From assembly GCA_021806645.1 (NCBI GenBank), contig JAJZQX010000005.1:1-64000 (forward strand): DNA of 64,000 nt, read 5' to 3'. Both the position numbers and the translations under genes were made by a program. This DNA comes from Myxococcales bacterium. GTDB taxonomy: Bacteria > Myxococcota > Myxococcia > Myxococcales > Anaeromyxobacteraceae. Below the pieces are notes generated by a model. The model searched no databases. It was not told where the DNA came from and was given only the letters and a program-made list of their open reading frames with translations. This document shows, in pieces, positions 47,778 to 62,466 of this stretch (within the stretch, counting starts at the first letter, position 1; each line of letters starts with the position of its first letter).

Positions 47778-48541
47778 TCCGCCCTCCCGATCGAGTCGAC
47801 GAAGAGCTCCTCGAAGGTGGGCCTGGGGTGGCCGGCCCGCTCGAACTCGACGAGCAGCCTGGCCGGCTCCCCTTCCAGCAGCAGCCGGCCGTGGTGGACC
47901 AGCCCGACCCGGTGGCACCGCTCCGCTTCGTCCATGTAAGGCGTGGAGATCAGCACCGCCATGCCGTGCTCCACGAACTCGTGGAGCAGCCCCCATAGCT
48001 CGCGGCGGGAGACCGGGTCTACGCCGTTGGTCGGCTCGTCGAGCAGCAGCACCTCGGGCTCGGTGAGCAGCGCGCAGGAGAGCGCCAGCTTCTTGTACAT
48101 GCCGCCGGAGAGCTGGTCGGCCCGCCGATCGACGAACGGAGCCAGCCGGGTCAGCGCCAGCAGCCGGGCAGAGCGCTCGCGGTAGACCGCGCCGGGGAGG
48201 GTCGCCAGCCGCCCGAAGAAGCGCAGGTTCTCCGCCACGGTGAGGTCGCGGTAGAGGCTGTACTGCTGGGGCATGAGCCCGAGCCGCTCGCGCACCGAGT
48301 CGTCGTGGGCCGGGTCGAGGCCGAGGATGCGCGCCTCGCCGCCGTCGAGGTCGATGAGACCGGCCAGGGCGCGGATGGCGGTGGTCTTTCCGGCGCCGTC
48401 GGGACCGACCAGGCCGTAGAGCTCGCCGCGGGCCACCTCGAAGCCGAGCCCGTCGAGCGCGGTCACTGCGCCGAAGCGGCGCCGCATCCCGCGCGCCAGC
48501 ACGGCCGGACCGCCCGCCATGGCGGTGACCGCCTCGCCCAC
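47774..48541 (-). CDS. ABC efflux ATPase (first nucleotide-binding protein)
   Basis: A 255-aa ATPase with Walker A LVGPDGAGKTTAIRALAG (Asp at the position usually Asn), Q-loop MPQQYSLYRDLTV, signature QLSGGMYKKLALSCAL and Walker B VLLLDEPTNGVDPVSRR. The H-loop position reads LISTPYMDEAERCHR, with Pro in place of the usual His, which hints that this ATP site is degenerate and works with that of the next gene product. The start is GTG 48541 or ATG 48520. In E. coli the two ATPases are fused as YbhF; here they are separate. Confidence 0.9.
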   Translation of the reverse strand: MGEAVTAMAGGPAVLARGMRRRFGAVTALDGLGFEVARGELYGLVGPDGAGKTTAIRALAGLIDLDGGEARILGLDPAHDDSVRERLGLMPQQYSLYRDLTVAENLRFFGRLATLPGAVYRERSARLLALTRLAPFVDRRADQLSGGMYKKLALSCALLTEPEVLLLDEPTNGVDPVSRRELWGLLHEFVEHGMAVLISTPYMDEAERCHRVGLVHHGRLLLEGEPARLLVEFERAGHPRPTFEELFVDSIGRAE

Positions 48542-48542
48542 C

Positions 48543-49583
48543 TCAGCGCCCCGTGCCCGGGATGGTGACCTGCACCGGCATCCCGGCGCGCAGCTCGTGC
48601 TCCGGGTCGCGCACGGTCACCTCGACCGGGTAGACCAGCCGGTCCCGATCGGTGCGCGTCTGGATGTTCCGGGGCGTGAACTCGGCCTCAAGCGAGACGG
48701 TCCGCACCGTCCCCGCGAAGGTCTTCCCGGGCCAGGCATCGGCCACCACCACCGCCGCCGCACCCGGCCTGACCGCGCCCACCTCGGCGTTGGGCAGGTA
48801 GAAGGTGGCCTTCGGTTCGGAGAGGTCTACCAGCCGGACCAGCACCGCCCCCGGGCTCACCAGCTCGCCCGCCTCGTGCGGCAGCTTCCCGACCTCGGCG
48901 TCGCGCGGCGCCTTAAGCTGGCACTCCCCCGCCAGCAGGCGGGACCGCGCCACCGCCGCCGCGGCCGCCTTCACCTGCGCCGCCGCGGCCCGCGCCTGGG
49001 CCTCGGCCGCTCCCACCCCGGCCTCGGCGGCCCCGGCCTGCGCCGCGCTGGCCACGGCCATGGCGCGCGCCGCCTCGGCCTGGTGCTGCAGCCCCTCCGC
49101 GGCGGCCTGGGTCTGATCGACGGCGGCCTCGGTGACGCTGTCGGGCGTCGAGGCGATCCGCCTGGCCTGTCGCTCGGCGGCGTCTCGCTGCGCCGCCAGG
49201 GACGCGGCCTGGGCCCCGGCCGCCTCGTTGCCGGCGCGCGCCGCCAGCGTCGATCGGGCCGCCGACTTCCCCTGCGCCTCGGCCGCCGCCGCCTGCGCCC
49301 GCGCCGAAGCCAGCCGCGCCTCGGCCTCCGCCAGCATCGCCTCCGGGTCGGCGCAGTCGAGCCGGAGCAGCAGGTCGCCGGCCTTCACCGCCTGCCCCTC
49401 GCGCACCTTGACCTCCACCACCCGCGCGCCTACGCGCGAGGAGAGGTCCACCACCACCGCCTCGATCTGGCCGGAGCCGCCCGACGGCGCGGCCAGGGCG
49501 CGGGCCTGCAGCCAGACCTTCAAGGAGATGAGCGTGGCGAGGAGGATGGTGAAACCGGCGAGGGCGATGACGACGCGGCGCAT
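48543..49583 (-). CDS. HlyD/YbhG-type periplasmic adaptor (membrane fusion protein)
   Basis: A 346-aa adaptor. One N-terminal helix (VVIALAGFTILLATLISLKV) anchors it. A lipoyl half-motif (SRVGARVVEVKVREGQAVKA, about residues 50-69) is followed by a long Ala-rich coiled coil (about 80-215), the second half-motif (ECQLKAPRDAEVGKLPHEAG) and a beta-barrel. It would link the inner-membrane exporter to an outer-membrane channel; no TolC-like gene is in the operon. First gene of the five-gene efflux operon. Confidence 0.92.
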   Translation of the reverse strand: MRRVVIALAGFTILLATLISLKVWLQARALAAPSGGSGQIEAVVVDLSSRVGARVVEVKVREGQAVKAGDLLLRLDCADPEAMLAEAEARLASARAQAAAAEAQGKSAARSTLAARAGNEAAGAQAASLAAQRDAAERQARRIASTPDSVTEAAVDQTQAAAEGLQHQAEAARAMAVASAAQAGAAEAGVGAAEAQARAAAAQVKAAAAAVARSRLLAGECQLKAPRDAEVGKLPHEAGELVSPGAVLVRLVDLSEPKATFYLPNAEVGAVRPGAAAVVVADAWPGKTFAGTVRTVSLEAEFTPRNIQTRTDRDRLVYPVEVTVRDPEHELRAGMPVQVTIPGTGR

Positions 49584-49930
49584 ATGGCTGGGTCTCCGGG
49601 GGGCCGCTCATGGGACCCCACTTCGCGCTCCAAGGGCAAGGGGCGTGCCGGCGCGCGCCGGCGCTCCCGGCCCGGTCCCCATGCGCCTTTCCGAGCCGGC
49701 GGCGGGTCCGGGCCGTCGGATTCCCGACAGGTCGTTCGGACCGGCGTACGCATCTGGCCACCTCCTCATCCCTGGGTGCGGCGCCTGGCGCGGTGATCCC
49801 CCGCGGCCTCGCCTCGGCATCCCGCTTGCTCGGGAGACTCCACATGCCCTGGTTCGGGAAAGGCGACGAGGTGCGCGGTGTCGCTCCACGTCGTATCCTT
49901 CCGGCGCGGCCTTCGCCGCACGAGGTTTCT
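49584..49930. other. 347-bp divergent control region between efflux operon and two-component genes
   Basis: No gene is supported. It holds a 16-bp perfect palindrome of alternating GC (49647-49662). ATG 49844, in frame with the kinase and preceded by GGGAG, would lengthen the kinase by 29 residues. No clear -35/-10 pair or sigma-54 (-24/-12) element was found by eye. Confidence 0.5.
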
Positions 49931-51253
49931 GTGACCCCGCGGGACGGCTTCGAGGAGATCCAGCGACAGGAGATGTCCCGGCTCTTCGGGCTCTTCACGC
50001 GCGCCCGGCTGGCCCTCATCCCGGCGCTGGTGGTGCTCTTCGCCTGGACCTGGTGGGTCGATCCCACCGGCTGGCGAATCATCATCCTCGCGGTGGCGGT
50101 GCCGGTGCTGGCCGCCATCTTCGTCATCGAGTACCGGCGCTGGCAGCGCCGCGGACTCTCCCGCCACGCCATCGACCGGAACCTGGTGGTGGGCATCCTC
50201 GGCATCGTCACCTTGAGCGTGGTGAGCGGCGGCCTGGAGAGCCCCTTCCTGCCGGTGATGGTGGTGCTGACCGTGGCCATCGGACTCTTCGGCTCCCCGG
50301 CCGTCGCCACCTGGTTGATGGGCTTCGAGATGTTCGCGGTCCTCACCTTCACCGTCCTGGAGCTGACCCGGGGCGACCGGTGGCTGCGGCTGCCGGCCCT
50401 CTCCGGCGAAGGCCGCATCCCGACCGCCCGCACCGTCACCGTGGCCGTCACCTTCACCGTGCTGCTGGCGCTCAGCCGCCACCTCGGCCGCTTCGTCCGC
50501 CGCGCCTTCGACGCCATGCTGCGCCGGACGGTGCGCGCCCAGACCGAGTCGCTCCGCGCCCACGCCGAACGGGCCGAGGAGCTGATCGCCCTCTCGGCCG
50601 AGATCGCCCACGAGCTGAAGAACCCGCTGGCCTCGGTGAAGGGGCTGGCCGGCCTGCTGGCGCCGGCGCTGGCCGGCGGCAAGGGGGCGGAGCGGCTGGC
50701 GGTGCTGCGCCACGAGGTGGACCGGATGCAGGCCATCCTCGACGAGTTCCTCAACTTCTCGCGCCCGCTTGTCCCGCTGGCGCTCGGCGACCACGATGCG
50801 GGCGAGCTCTGCCGCGAGGTGGCGGCGCTGCACGAGGGGCTGGCGCACGAGCGCGGCGTGGAGCTCGAGGTGGCGGCCGAGGCCCCGGCCCCGGCTCGCT
50901 GCGACCCACGCAAGGTGAAGCAGGTGCTCATCAACCTGGTGCAGAACGCGCTCGACGCCGCGCCGCCGGAGTCGGTGGTGCAGCTGCGCGCCAGCGCCGA
51001 GCCCGGCGGCGGCGCCAGGGTGGTGGTGGCCGACCGCGGGCTCGGGCTCGACCCGGCGCTGGGGCGCCAGGTCTTCGACCCCGGCGTCACCACCAAGGCC
51101 CAGGGGAGCGGCCTCGGCCTGACCATCGCCCGGGCGCTGGCCCGCCAGCACGGGGGCGACCTCTCGCTCAGCTCGCGCGACGGGGGCGGCACCGAGGCGG
51201 TGCTGCTCCTGCCGGGCGGCGACGAGGCCGCGTCGAGCGCGGGGTGCGCTTGA
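49931..51253 (+). CDS. sensor histidine kinase (NtrB-like)
   Basis: A 440-aa membrane kinase. About six hydrophobic segments occupy residues 25-190 without a large periplasmic loop. The H-box is LSAEIAHELKNPLASVKGLA (His near residue 227), the N-box VLINLVQNALDA, the D-box ADRGLGLDP and the G-box GSGLGLTIARALARQHGG. It resembles kinases that partner sigma-54 activators. The start is uncertain: GTG 49931 (GAGG just upstream) or ATG 49844. Its stop is one base before the response regulator start. Confidence 0.9.
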   Translation: MTPRDGFEEIQRQEMSRLFGLFTRARLALIPALVVLFAWTWWVDPTGWRIIILAVAVPVLAAIFVIEYRRWQRRGLSRHAIDRNLVVGILGIVTLSVVSGGLESPFLPVMVVLTVAIGLFGSPAVATWLMGFEMFAVLTFTVLELTRGDRWLRLPALSGEGRIPTARTVTVAVTFTVLLALSRHLGRFVRRAFDAMLRRTVRAQTESLRAHAERAEELIALSAEIAHELKNPLASVKGLAGLLAPALAGGKGAERLAVLRHEVDRMQAILDEFLNFSRPLVPLALGDHDAGELCREVAALHEGLAHERGVELEVAAEAPAPARCDPRKVKQVLINLVQNALDAAPPESVVQLRASAEPGGGARVVVADRGLGLDPALGRQVFDPGVTTKAQGSGLGLTIARALARQHGGDLSLSSRDGGGTEAVLLLPGGDEAASSAGCA

Positions 51254-51254
51254 G

Positions 51255-52613
<1,359 letters not shown>

Positions 52614-52640
52614 CCTGGTCGCCGCGATCCGGCCAGCCCT

Positions 52641-53168
52641 TCAGCCCTGGCGACGCCGGCCTCGGCCCGGGCTCCGGCGGGGGCCGGCGCGGACCGCCAC
52701 CTCGTGGATGGAGTCCCTGGTGACGTAGGCGGTACCGTGGAAGAGGGCCACCTGGGCCCCCTTGCCGTTACGCACCTCCACCTCGACGCGGGAGAGGCGA
52801 GCGGAGCGGGAGACCTCCGTCGCCGTGGCCGTGAGCGTGCCGCGGGTGGTGGCGGCCAGGAAGGAGATGGAGACGTCGATGGCCAGCGCCACCGGCCCGC
52901 GCGAGTTGCAGGCCACCGCGAAGGCGAAGTCGGCCAGCGTGAAGACCGCGCCACCCTGCACCACCTCCACCCCGTTCATGTGGCCGGCCTTGAGCGTCAT
53001 GCGGGCCACGGCCCGCCCCGGGCCGCAGTCGACGAGCCGGATCCCGGCGCCGGCCGCGAAGCGGTCACGGCGGAAGAAGCGGCGGAGGAAGGCGGGGGTG
53101 GGGACGGGAGGCGGCGGTGCGCCCGTGGCGCGCTCGTTGGGTCTCGGCGTGGTCTTCGGCGTGGTCAT
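52641..53168 (-). CDS. PaaI-type hot-dog thioesterase
   Basis: A 175-aa protein of the PaaI thioesterase class that hydrolyses acyl-CoA esters in the cytoplasm. The core has AVARMTLKAGHMNGVEVVQG, with the HMNGVEVVQGGAVFTLADFA stretch of the hot-dog helix, and ALAIDVSISFLAATTRGTLT. About 35 residues before and 25 after the core are Pro- or Arg-rich. It is convergent with the response regulator gene. The substrate is unknown. Confidence 0.85.
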   Translation of the reverse strand: MTTPKTTPRPNERATGAPPPPVPTPAFLRRFFRRDRFAAGAGIRLVDCGPGRAVARMTLKAGHMNGVEVVQGGAVFTLADFAFAVACNSRGPVALAIDVSISFLAATTRGTLTATATEVSRSARLSRVEVEVRNGKGAQVALFHGTAYVTRDSIHEVAVRAGPRRSPGRGRRRQG

Positions 53169-53225
53169 GGGGTGGGATATTGCAGCGCGGCCCTCATGCC
53201 ACGCAATCGGGGAGGGCCACCGGCC

Positions 53226-53861
53226 TCAGCCCTTGAAGAAGACCATGGAGAGCAGCACACCGGTGCCACCGAAGCCCTCCACGGGGAGGAAAGCCTTCCG
53301 GACCTCCACTCCGAGGAGCATCCAGCTCCTCACGGCCACCTGGATCCCGGCCGCCGCCACCGATCCGTGGGTCGACCCATCGAGCTGGGCGGTGGATGAA
53401 CCGGTGGGGATGCAGTGGAAGGAGGTGAGGCAGAAGGGCTGGTTTGGCGTGGTCGGCCCGTCGCCGCCGAGGCTGGCGGCCATCAGGCCACCGCCGATCC
53501 AGGGCTGGAGGTCGCCGACGCGGTAACCGAGGCGCAGTTCGGCCGAGGCGCGACCCAGCACCGCGTCATACCCGGGGATCGACGGCTGGCCGAGCGCCAC
53601 GGTGCCGACCAGGTCCAACCGGATCGAGGAGGCCGGCGAGAAGCCGAGGCCGAGGCGCATGGCCAGGAACGGGCCCGAGTCGTCGATGCCGGCCCCCAAC
53701 CCGAAGGTCAGCGGCCGCTCGGAGATCGAGCCGGACGGGATGTCCATTGGCCGGGCCTCCGGGATCGGCTCGACCGGCAGCCCCGGCTCCTGGGCCCGCG
53801 CCGCGGAGGCCAGCGTGAGCAGCAGGGTGGCGACGTGCAGGGCGGGGCGGCGAGAGCTCAT
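53226..53861 (-). CDS. small outer-membrane beta-barrel protein
   Basis: A 211-aa exported protein. The signal peptide (MSSRRPALHVATLLLTLASA, cleavage near ARA) is followed by a short Pro/Glu-rich segment and about 150 residues of alternating strands (RPLTFGLGAGIDDSGPFLAM, RLGLGFSPASSIRLDLVG, GIQVAVRSWMLLGVEVRK) ending MVFFKG. Two cysteines in FCLTSFHC could form a disulfide. GGAGG precedes the ATG. Divergent from pruA with 109 bp between. The function is unknown. Confidence 0.75.
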   Translation of the reverse strand: MSSRRPALHVATLLLTLASAARAQEPGLPVEPIPEARPMDIPSGSISERPLTFGLGAGIDDSGPFLAMRLGLGFSPASSIRLDLVGTVALGQPSIPGYDAVLGRASAELRLGYRVGDLQPWIGGGLMAASLGGDGPTTPNQPFCLTSFHCIPTGSSTAQLDGSTHGSVAAAGIQVAVRSWMLLGVEVRKAFLPVEGFGGTGVLLSMVFFKG

Positions 53862-53970
53862 TGGGTCCTCCATGCGGGGAGAGAGGCCCGGCACCGACCA
53901 CGGTGTGACATCGCTCCGCAGGCCACCGCTTTGGGAGTATCTTCCCGCCGCACCGATCCGCGAGGCCCGA

Positions 53971-55602
<1,632 letters not shown>

Positions 55603-55730
55603 CCGCCGGCCCGCGCACGACCCCGCAGCCGCGCCCAACGGCACGAATCGTGGACGGGAGCGGCGGTGAGCGATACCATCCGGTCCAGGCGCGCCCGCGC
55701 TCGCCCTCCACCCTCACCATCGGAGCTTCA

Positions 55731-56312
55731 ATGATCCGTTCGCTCGCTCGCGCTACCGTCCTGCTCGCCGCTCTCGCCGTCGCCTCCCCCGCCCTCGCCG
55801 AGGAGAAGGCGGCCAGCGACACCAAGGCCCAGGTCGGCATCGGTGTCTCGATCGACGCCTTCGACTTCGCCGGCCTCGCGATCACCAACCGGCTCCCCAC
55901 CAACCAGATCTACGTCCCCATCAACATCGGCGTTCTACGGATCGAGCCCTCGCTCGGCTACTTCAGCTACGACGAGGACGCCGGCGGCTCGGGGAGTTCC
56001 CTGTTCCTCGGAGTCGGTGGGTTCTACGTGATGAAGCCGGCCCCGGCCTTCAACTACTACGCCGGCGCCCGGATTGGCTTCAACTTCGTCAACTTGAAGA
56101 ACACCGGGGGCGCCACGGCCTCGGGCACCGACTTCCGGCTTGCCGCCGCCGTCGGCGGGGAGTGGATGGCCACGCCGCGCTTCTCGCTCGGCGCCGAGGC
56201 CCAGTTCGGCCGCACCGGCTACGGCCAGTTGGAGAGCGCCGGCGTGGTCATCCAACCCGCCGTCTCCAGCGTCAACACGGTCGGCCTCGTCTTCGTCCGC
56301 TTCTACCCGTAG
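55731..56312 (+). CDS. outer-membrane beta-barrel protein
   Basis: A 193-aa exported protein. Signal peptide MIRSLARATVLLAALAVASP, cleavage near ALA, then a barrel-like series of strands (AQVGIGVSIDAFDFAGLAI, SSLFLGVGGFYVMKPAPAF, YYAGARIGFNFVNLKN, RFSLGAEAQFG) ending VGLVFVRFYP, with aromatic residues near the C-terminus as in outer-membrane proteins. Unknown function. It stands alone between pruA and the ABC-F gene. Confidence 0.78.
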   Translation: MIRSLARATVLLAALAVASPALAEEKAASDTKAQVGIGVSIDAFDFAGLAITNRLPTNQIYVPINIGVLRIEPSLGYFSYDEDAGGSGSSLFLGVGGFYVMKPAPAFNYYAGARIGFNFVNLKNTGGATASGTDFRLAAAVGGEWMATPRFSLGAEAQFGRTGYGQLESAGVVIQPAVSSVNTVGLVFVRFYP

Positions 56313-56380
56313 CGCCAGGCGCCCTCCGGACCGGCGCGCGCCTTGCCGGCCGCGCCGGGACGCGATACTGACCGCTGCCG

Positions 56381-58357
<1,977 letters not shown>

Positions 58358-58358
58358 A

Positions 58359-58394
58359 CGCGCCGCCGTCCACTCGACGTGGATGGGCGGCGCG
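58359..58394. terminator. hairpin between convergent ABC-F and tpx genes
   Basis: Arms CGCGCCGCC...CCAC and GTGG...GGGCGGCGCG pair around a 5-base loop (TCGAC) with a small internal mismatch. It lies one base after the ABC-F stop and 27 bp from the tpx stop, so it can serve both genes. No T-tract on the plus strand. Confidence 0.6.
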
Positions 58395-58421
58395 CGGTCC
58401 GGCGAAAGGCCCGGGGCCGGC

Positions 58422-58919
58422 CTACTTGAGCGCGGCCAGCGCCTTCTCGTAGTTCGGCTCCTGCTTGATCTCCGGGACCAGCTCCTCGTAGACCACCTTG
58501 TCGTGCTCGTCGAGGACCATCACGGCGCGGCCGGTGACCCCGGCCATGGGACCGTCCACCAGCGCGATGCCGTAGTCCTTGGCGAAGCTGGAGCGGAAGG
58601 TCGAGAGCGGCGTGACGTTGGCCAGCCCCTCGGTGGCGCAGAACCGCTTGGCGGCGAAGGGCAGGTCGGCCGAGATCACCAGCACCACCACGTTGGGCAG
58701 CTTGCCGGCGTCGGCGTTGAACTTGCGGGTGGAGGTGGCGCAGACCGGCGTGTCGAGCGACGGAACGATGTTGAGCACCTTCTTCTTGCCCTTGAAGTCG
58801 GCGAGCCCGAGATCCTTGAGATCCCCCGCCGTCAACTTGAAGTCGGGCGCCTTGGCGCCCACCGCCGGCAGGTTGCCGCTGGTCTGGATCGGGTTGCCGC
58901 CGAGCGTGATCTTGGCCAT
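58422..58919 (-). CDS. tpx: thiol peroxidase
   Basis: A 165-aa peroxiredoxin of the Tpx class that reduces hydrogen and lipid peroxides using thioredoxin. The peroxidatic cysteine is in [19 protein letters not shown] and the resolving cysteine in [11 protein letters not shown], the atypical 2-Cys arrangement. Typical length and the N-terminal [20 protein letters not shown] are seen. GGAGA precedes the ATG. The gene is monocistronic and ends at a shared hairpin. Confidence 0.95.
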   Translation of the reverse strand: MAKITLGGNPIQTSGNLPAVGAKAPDFKLTAGDLKDLGLADFKGKKKVLNIVPSLDTPVCATSTRKFNADAGKLPNVVVLVISADLPFAAKRFCATEGLANVTPLSTFRSSFAKDYGIALVDGPMAGVTGRAVMVLDEHDKVVYEELVPEIKQEPNYEKALAALK

Positions 58920-59065
58920 GTGCCGTCTCTCCTGGTTCAGGTGGTGTGCGGATGGAATCTGCCGCCGAATGAGGCCGGGATCGAGGTCCCACGCGGGTAC
59001 ATACCGACGAAGGACCCGCCGCGCCACACCACCTGCGGCCGCTTGCCACTCACTCCCAGTACCAG

Positions 59066-61201
59066 TCAGGCGGGGCGCAGCGACGAGAGCAGCGGCGACG
59101 GCGTGCCGACCGCGGCGATCCAGAGCTGGTGGGCGGCGCGGGTCACGGCCACGTGGAGCCGGCGGCGGGCCTCCGGCTCGTCCGGGTAGGCCCGCGCCGA
59201 GGCGTCGGGGATCACCACGTAGTCGAACTCCAGCCCCTTGACGCTGGCCACGTCGGTGACGTCCACGCCGGGCCGGAAGGTGAAGCGGCCGTCGAGCGCC
59301 AGGCGGGCCTCGGGCAGGTCGCTGAGCAGCTGGTGGAAGGCGCGCGCCGTCTCCGGCGACGAGGCCACCACCGCCAGCGAGGCCTCCGGCTCGCGCTCCA
59401 GCAGCTCCCGGATGGCGCCGGAGAGGAAGAGCTGGGCGTGCGCCTCTCCCGGGAAGTCGAAGCGGACCACCGGCGAGCCCTCCCTGCCGGCGCGCGGCGG
59501 CTCCGGCGGCGCCAGCGGGCCGAGGATCTCGTGGGCCAGCGCCGCCACCGGGGCCGGGCAGCGGTAGGTGGTGGCGAGCCGGACGGTCGCCGCGTCGGGG
59601 GCGCCCACCGCCTCCAGCGCCTCCGGCCAGCCGGCGTAGGAGGTGAACGTCTGCTGCGCCTCGTCCCCGGCGACGGTGACGCTCCGCTTTCCATCGAGCT
59701 GGCTGCCAAGCACCGCCAGCTCCACCAGCGAGACGTCCTCCGCCTCGTCCACCACCAGGTGGGAGAGCCGCCGCGCCCCCGGCCCGCCGCGCAGCGTGGC
59801 GAGGAAGACTAGGAGCGGCAGGTCCTCGGCGTCGAGCGTGCCGGCCAGCGACTCGGGCGTGTCCTCGTCCACCGCCAGCCCGTCAATGGTGGCGAGCCGC
59901 TCGGGATCGATCCCGGCCAGCCCCATGGGCTCGACCAGCTGCAGCCGGGTGTGACGGACCAGCTCGTCGATGGCGGTGGTGGGCAGGTCGCCGGCCGCCG
60001 AGGCGACCACCCGGGCGGCGAACTCCGGGTCCACCAGCAGGTCGCCGAGATCGCGGCGCAGCGCGCGCAGCGTCACCGCGCCGGCCGGACGGGCGCGGGC
60101 GGTGAGCGCCCGGTGGAGCGCCGGGTGGCGCTTCAGGCGCGAGACCAGCGCCGGAGGCTCGGCGCAGAGGCGCGGCGGCGGCACGCCGAAGGTGGACTGG
60201 AAGGCGGCGCGGGCCCACTCGTCGAGCGTGCGGACCGCGACCTTGTCGAGCCCGAGCGGCGCCAGCAGCCGGGTGGCCAGGCGCGCCAGCCCGGGCTCGG
60301 GCACCACCACCTGGATCCGCGAGGCCGGGTAGCGGCGCGGGTCGGCGGCGGCGATGCGCGCCAGCCGGTGGAGCGCCACCGTGGTCTTGCCGCTGCCGGC
60401 GCTGCCGAGCACCAGCAGCGGCTCGGAGGCGGGGGCGCTCACCGCCTCCCACTGCTCGCGGTCGAGGAGCGCCGTCACCTCGACGCTGGCGGCCCGGTCA
60501 CGCGCGCCGATCCCCACCCCGAGCACGCCGGCGCGCGCCGCGGTCCCGGCGCCGCCGCCCAGCCGCGCCCCGGAGACCGAGGCCCGCTTCCAGCCGCCAG
60601 GCCCGCGCTCCAGCGCCGTGGAGCCGGTGGTGATGCGGACCAGCCGGCCGCGGTCGATCACCACCACGCGGCGCGCCTCCACCACGCCGCGCGCCACCCG
60701 TCCCGGGAACGGCTCCTCGTACTCCTCGCCGTCGCGGTAACGGTAGAAGATGCCGGCCACGGGCGCGGCGCGCCAGTCGACCACCCGCACTCCCTTCTCG
60801 CGCTCGAAGAAGGTGGCGCGACCGAGGCAGTAGTCGCGCACCTCCCTCCCCTCGCGCAGCCGGAGGTGGGCGAAGTACGGCGCGGCCGGATCCGGGGGGG
60901 CGCCTCCGCGGCTGCGCTCCATCACGGCGCGGACCAGCCCCATCTCCTGGAAGACGGTGGGGAGGTCCTTGGCGGTCAGCTCCAGCGCGTCATCGCGCAG
61001 CTCGCGCAGCCGCCCCTCCAGCTCGGCGCCGTCGTCGCGCCCGGCCCGCCGGGCGGAGAGGGCCGCGCGGACGGCGGAGAGCAGCTCCTCCTCCTCCTCG
61101 ATGAGCTGCCGCTCGGCCGGGGTGAGGGCCCTGGGCGTGGAGTCCGGGGTGGTGGGGTCGGGCTGGCGCAAGGTCGCAAAGTGTAAGCCGGCCCCCGTCA
61201 T
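59066..61201 (-). CDS. UvrD/HelD-like superfamily 1 helicase
   Basis: A 711-aa ATPase. An N-terminal helical region ([20 protein letters not shown]) is followed by a domain with [40 protein letters not shown], as in HelD proteins that bind RNA polymerase. Walker [21 protein letters not shown] is near residue 267; Walker [20 protein letters not shown], then [13 protein letters not shown], and the C-terminal [15 protein letters not shown] and [14 protein letters not shown] motifs. The start is not certain; ATG 61201 was chosen because upstream sequence has no coding character. It is divergent from the SDR gene. Confidence 0.85.
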   Translation of the reverse strand: MTGAGLHFATLRQPDPTTPDSTPRALTPAERQLIEEEEELLSAVRAALSARRAGRDDGAELEGRLRELRDDALELTAKDLPTVFQEMGLVRAVMERSRGGAPPDPAAPYFAHLRLREGREVRDYCLGRATFFEREKGVRVVDWRAAPVAGIFYRYRDGEEYEEPFPGRVARGVVEARRVVVIDRGRLVRITTGSTALERGPGGWKRASVSGARLGGGAGTAARAGVLGVGIGARDRAASVEVTALLDREQWEAVSAPASEPLLVLGSAGSGKTTVALHRLARIAAADPRRYPASRIQVVVPEPGLARLATRLLAPLGLDKVAVRTLDEWARAAFQSTFGVPPPRLCAEPPALVSRLKRHPALHRALTARARPAGAVTLRALRRDLGDLLVDPEFAARVVASAAGDLPTTAIDELVRHTRLQLVEPMGLAGIDPERLATIDGLAVDEDTPESLAGTLDAEDLPLLVFLATLRGGPGARRLSHLVVDEAEDVSLVELAVLGSQLDGKRSVTVAGDEAQQTFTSYAGWPEALEAVGAPDAATVRLATTYRCPAPVAALAHEILGPLAPPEPPRAGREGSPVVRFDFPGEAHAQLFLSGAIRELLEREPEASLAVVASSPETARAFHQLLSDLPEARLALDGRFTFRPGVDVTDVASVKGLEFDYVVIPDASARAYPDEPEARRRLHVAVTRAAHQLWIAAVGTPSPLLSSLRPA

Positions 61202-61392
61202 CCTGCACGGCAACCGTTCCCCCTCGACGGGGCGTGCCGGCCGTACCACGACGCCGGGGATGCGCTGGGTGGTCGCGGCCGCCAGCTCCGCCCTGGTGGC
61301 GGTGGGGCGGCCGGCGGTGGCGCCAGCGCCGGCGGGTCGCGCCGGCCGAGCGGCTCCGCGCGAACGACCGGCGGTTTGCTATCCTTCGCCGC

Positions 61393-62145
61393 ATGACGAC
61401 ACTCGACCAGGCGGGGCAGGTGGTGGTGATCACCGGGGCGAGCTCCGGCATCGGCGCGGCGCTGGCGGCGGAACTCGCGCGCCGCGGCGCCAAGCTGGTG
61501 TTGCTGGCCCGCCGGCGCGAGCCGCTCGAGGCCGTGGCCAGCGCCACCGGCGGGGAGCCGGTGGTGGCCGACGTGACCCGGCGGGAGGACGTCGAGCGCG
61601 CCCTCGGCGTGGCGCTGGCCCGGTTCGGCCGTGTCGACGCCTGGGTGAACAACGCCGGCCGAGGCATCACCAGGCCGCTCGCGGCGCTCCGCGACGAGGA
61701 CCTCGACGCCATGATGCGGGACAACGTCAAGTCGGCGCTCTACGGCATGCAGGCCGTGCTGCCCCACTTCAAGCAGCGCGGCACCGGGCTGGTCGTCAAC
61801 GTCGCCTCGATGCTCTCGCGCGTCCCCTACATCACCGTCCGGGCGGCCTACAGCGCCTCCAAGGCGGCGCTCGCCTCGCTCACCGAGACGCTGCGGCTGG
61901 AACTGGCCAAGGACCACCCCGGGATCCGCGTGCTGCTGGTGCTGCCGGGCGTGGTGGCGACCGAGTTCGGCGTCAACGCGCTCGGTGGCGGCCCCGACTC
62001 CCGCACGCTGCCGGGGGCGCAGCCGGTCGAGGAGGTGGCCCGGCTCGTCGCCGACGGCATGCGCACCGGCCGCGGCGATCTGTACACCCGCCCGGAAGGG
62101 TTGGATCGCGTGCTCGAGCACCTGCGGGGGCTGGCGGCACCCTAG
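61393..62145 (+). CDS. short-chain dehydrogenase/reductase
   Basis: A 250-aa Rossmann-fold oxidoreductase. The cofactor motif is VITGASSGIGAALAAELARR, with a following LLARRREPL that suggests NADP preference. The structural motif VNNAGRG, the catalytic Ser in VNVASMLSR and the Tyr-Lys pair in YSASKAALASL are present. The substrate is unknown. It is followed by several small hairpins and a long spacer. Confidence 0.9.
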   Translation: MTTLDQAGQVVVITGASSGIGAALAAELARRGAKLVLLARRREPLEAVASATGGEPVVADVTRREDVERALGVALARFGRVDAWVNNAGRGITRPLAALRDEDLDAMMRDNVKSALYGMQAVLPHFKQRGTGLVVNVASMLSRVPYITVRAAYSASKAALASLTETLRLELAKDHPGIRVLLVLPGVVATEFGVNALGGGPDSRTLPGAQPVEEVARLVADGMRTGRGDLYTRPEGLDRVLEHLRGLAAP

Positions 62146-62466
62146 TTCCGCTCCGCGGAAGTCCTGGACCAGTGGCTCAAGCCTGCTCCGCGGCACTTCG
62201 CGGAGAGGGGCGGATCGGGCGTCCCGGATTGATTTCCGTCAATCGCCCCTCGGTCACGGGTGGGCCGAGCTACTCACAGAGCCGTTGTCCCCTGTTCACG
62301 GGTCAGCCCGGAACCCTTGAGGGATATGGCGGGCGGTCGCAATAAAAACACATGATTCCCGCGCCAGAGCGACTTCCTGGCGACGCGGCCAACGGATGGA
62401 TTCATTCACTGAGGGGAACACACACACCGGCTACACTGTAGGTTTATTGTTTTTTGGGGGGGTACC
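62146..62466. other. 321-bp spacer with hairpins and an AT-rich leader before the multicopper oxidase gene
   Basis: The first 100 bp hold three perfect inverted repeats: 62146-62160 (TTCCGC/GCGGAA), 62186-62205 (CTCCGCG/CGCGGAG) and 62227-62244 (GATTGA/TCAATC). The last 150 bp are much AT-richer than the genes and include AATAAAAACACATG around 62340 and a T6G7 tract just before the ATG, probably promoter and leader. No gene is seen. Confidence 0.6.
62186..62205. terminator. hairpin downstream of the SDR gene
   Basis: CTCCGCG-GCACTT-CGCGGAG, a perfect 7-bp stem with a 6-base loop, 41 bp after the SDR stop. No T-tract follows, so an intrinsic terminator is only probable. Confidence 0.4.
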
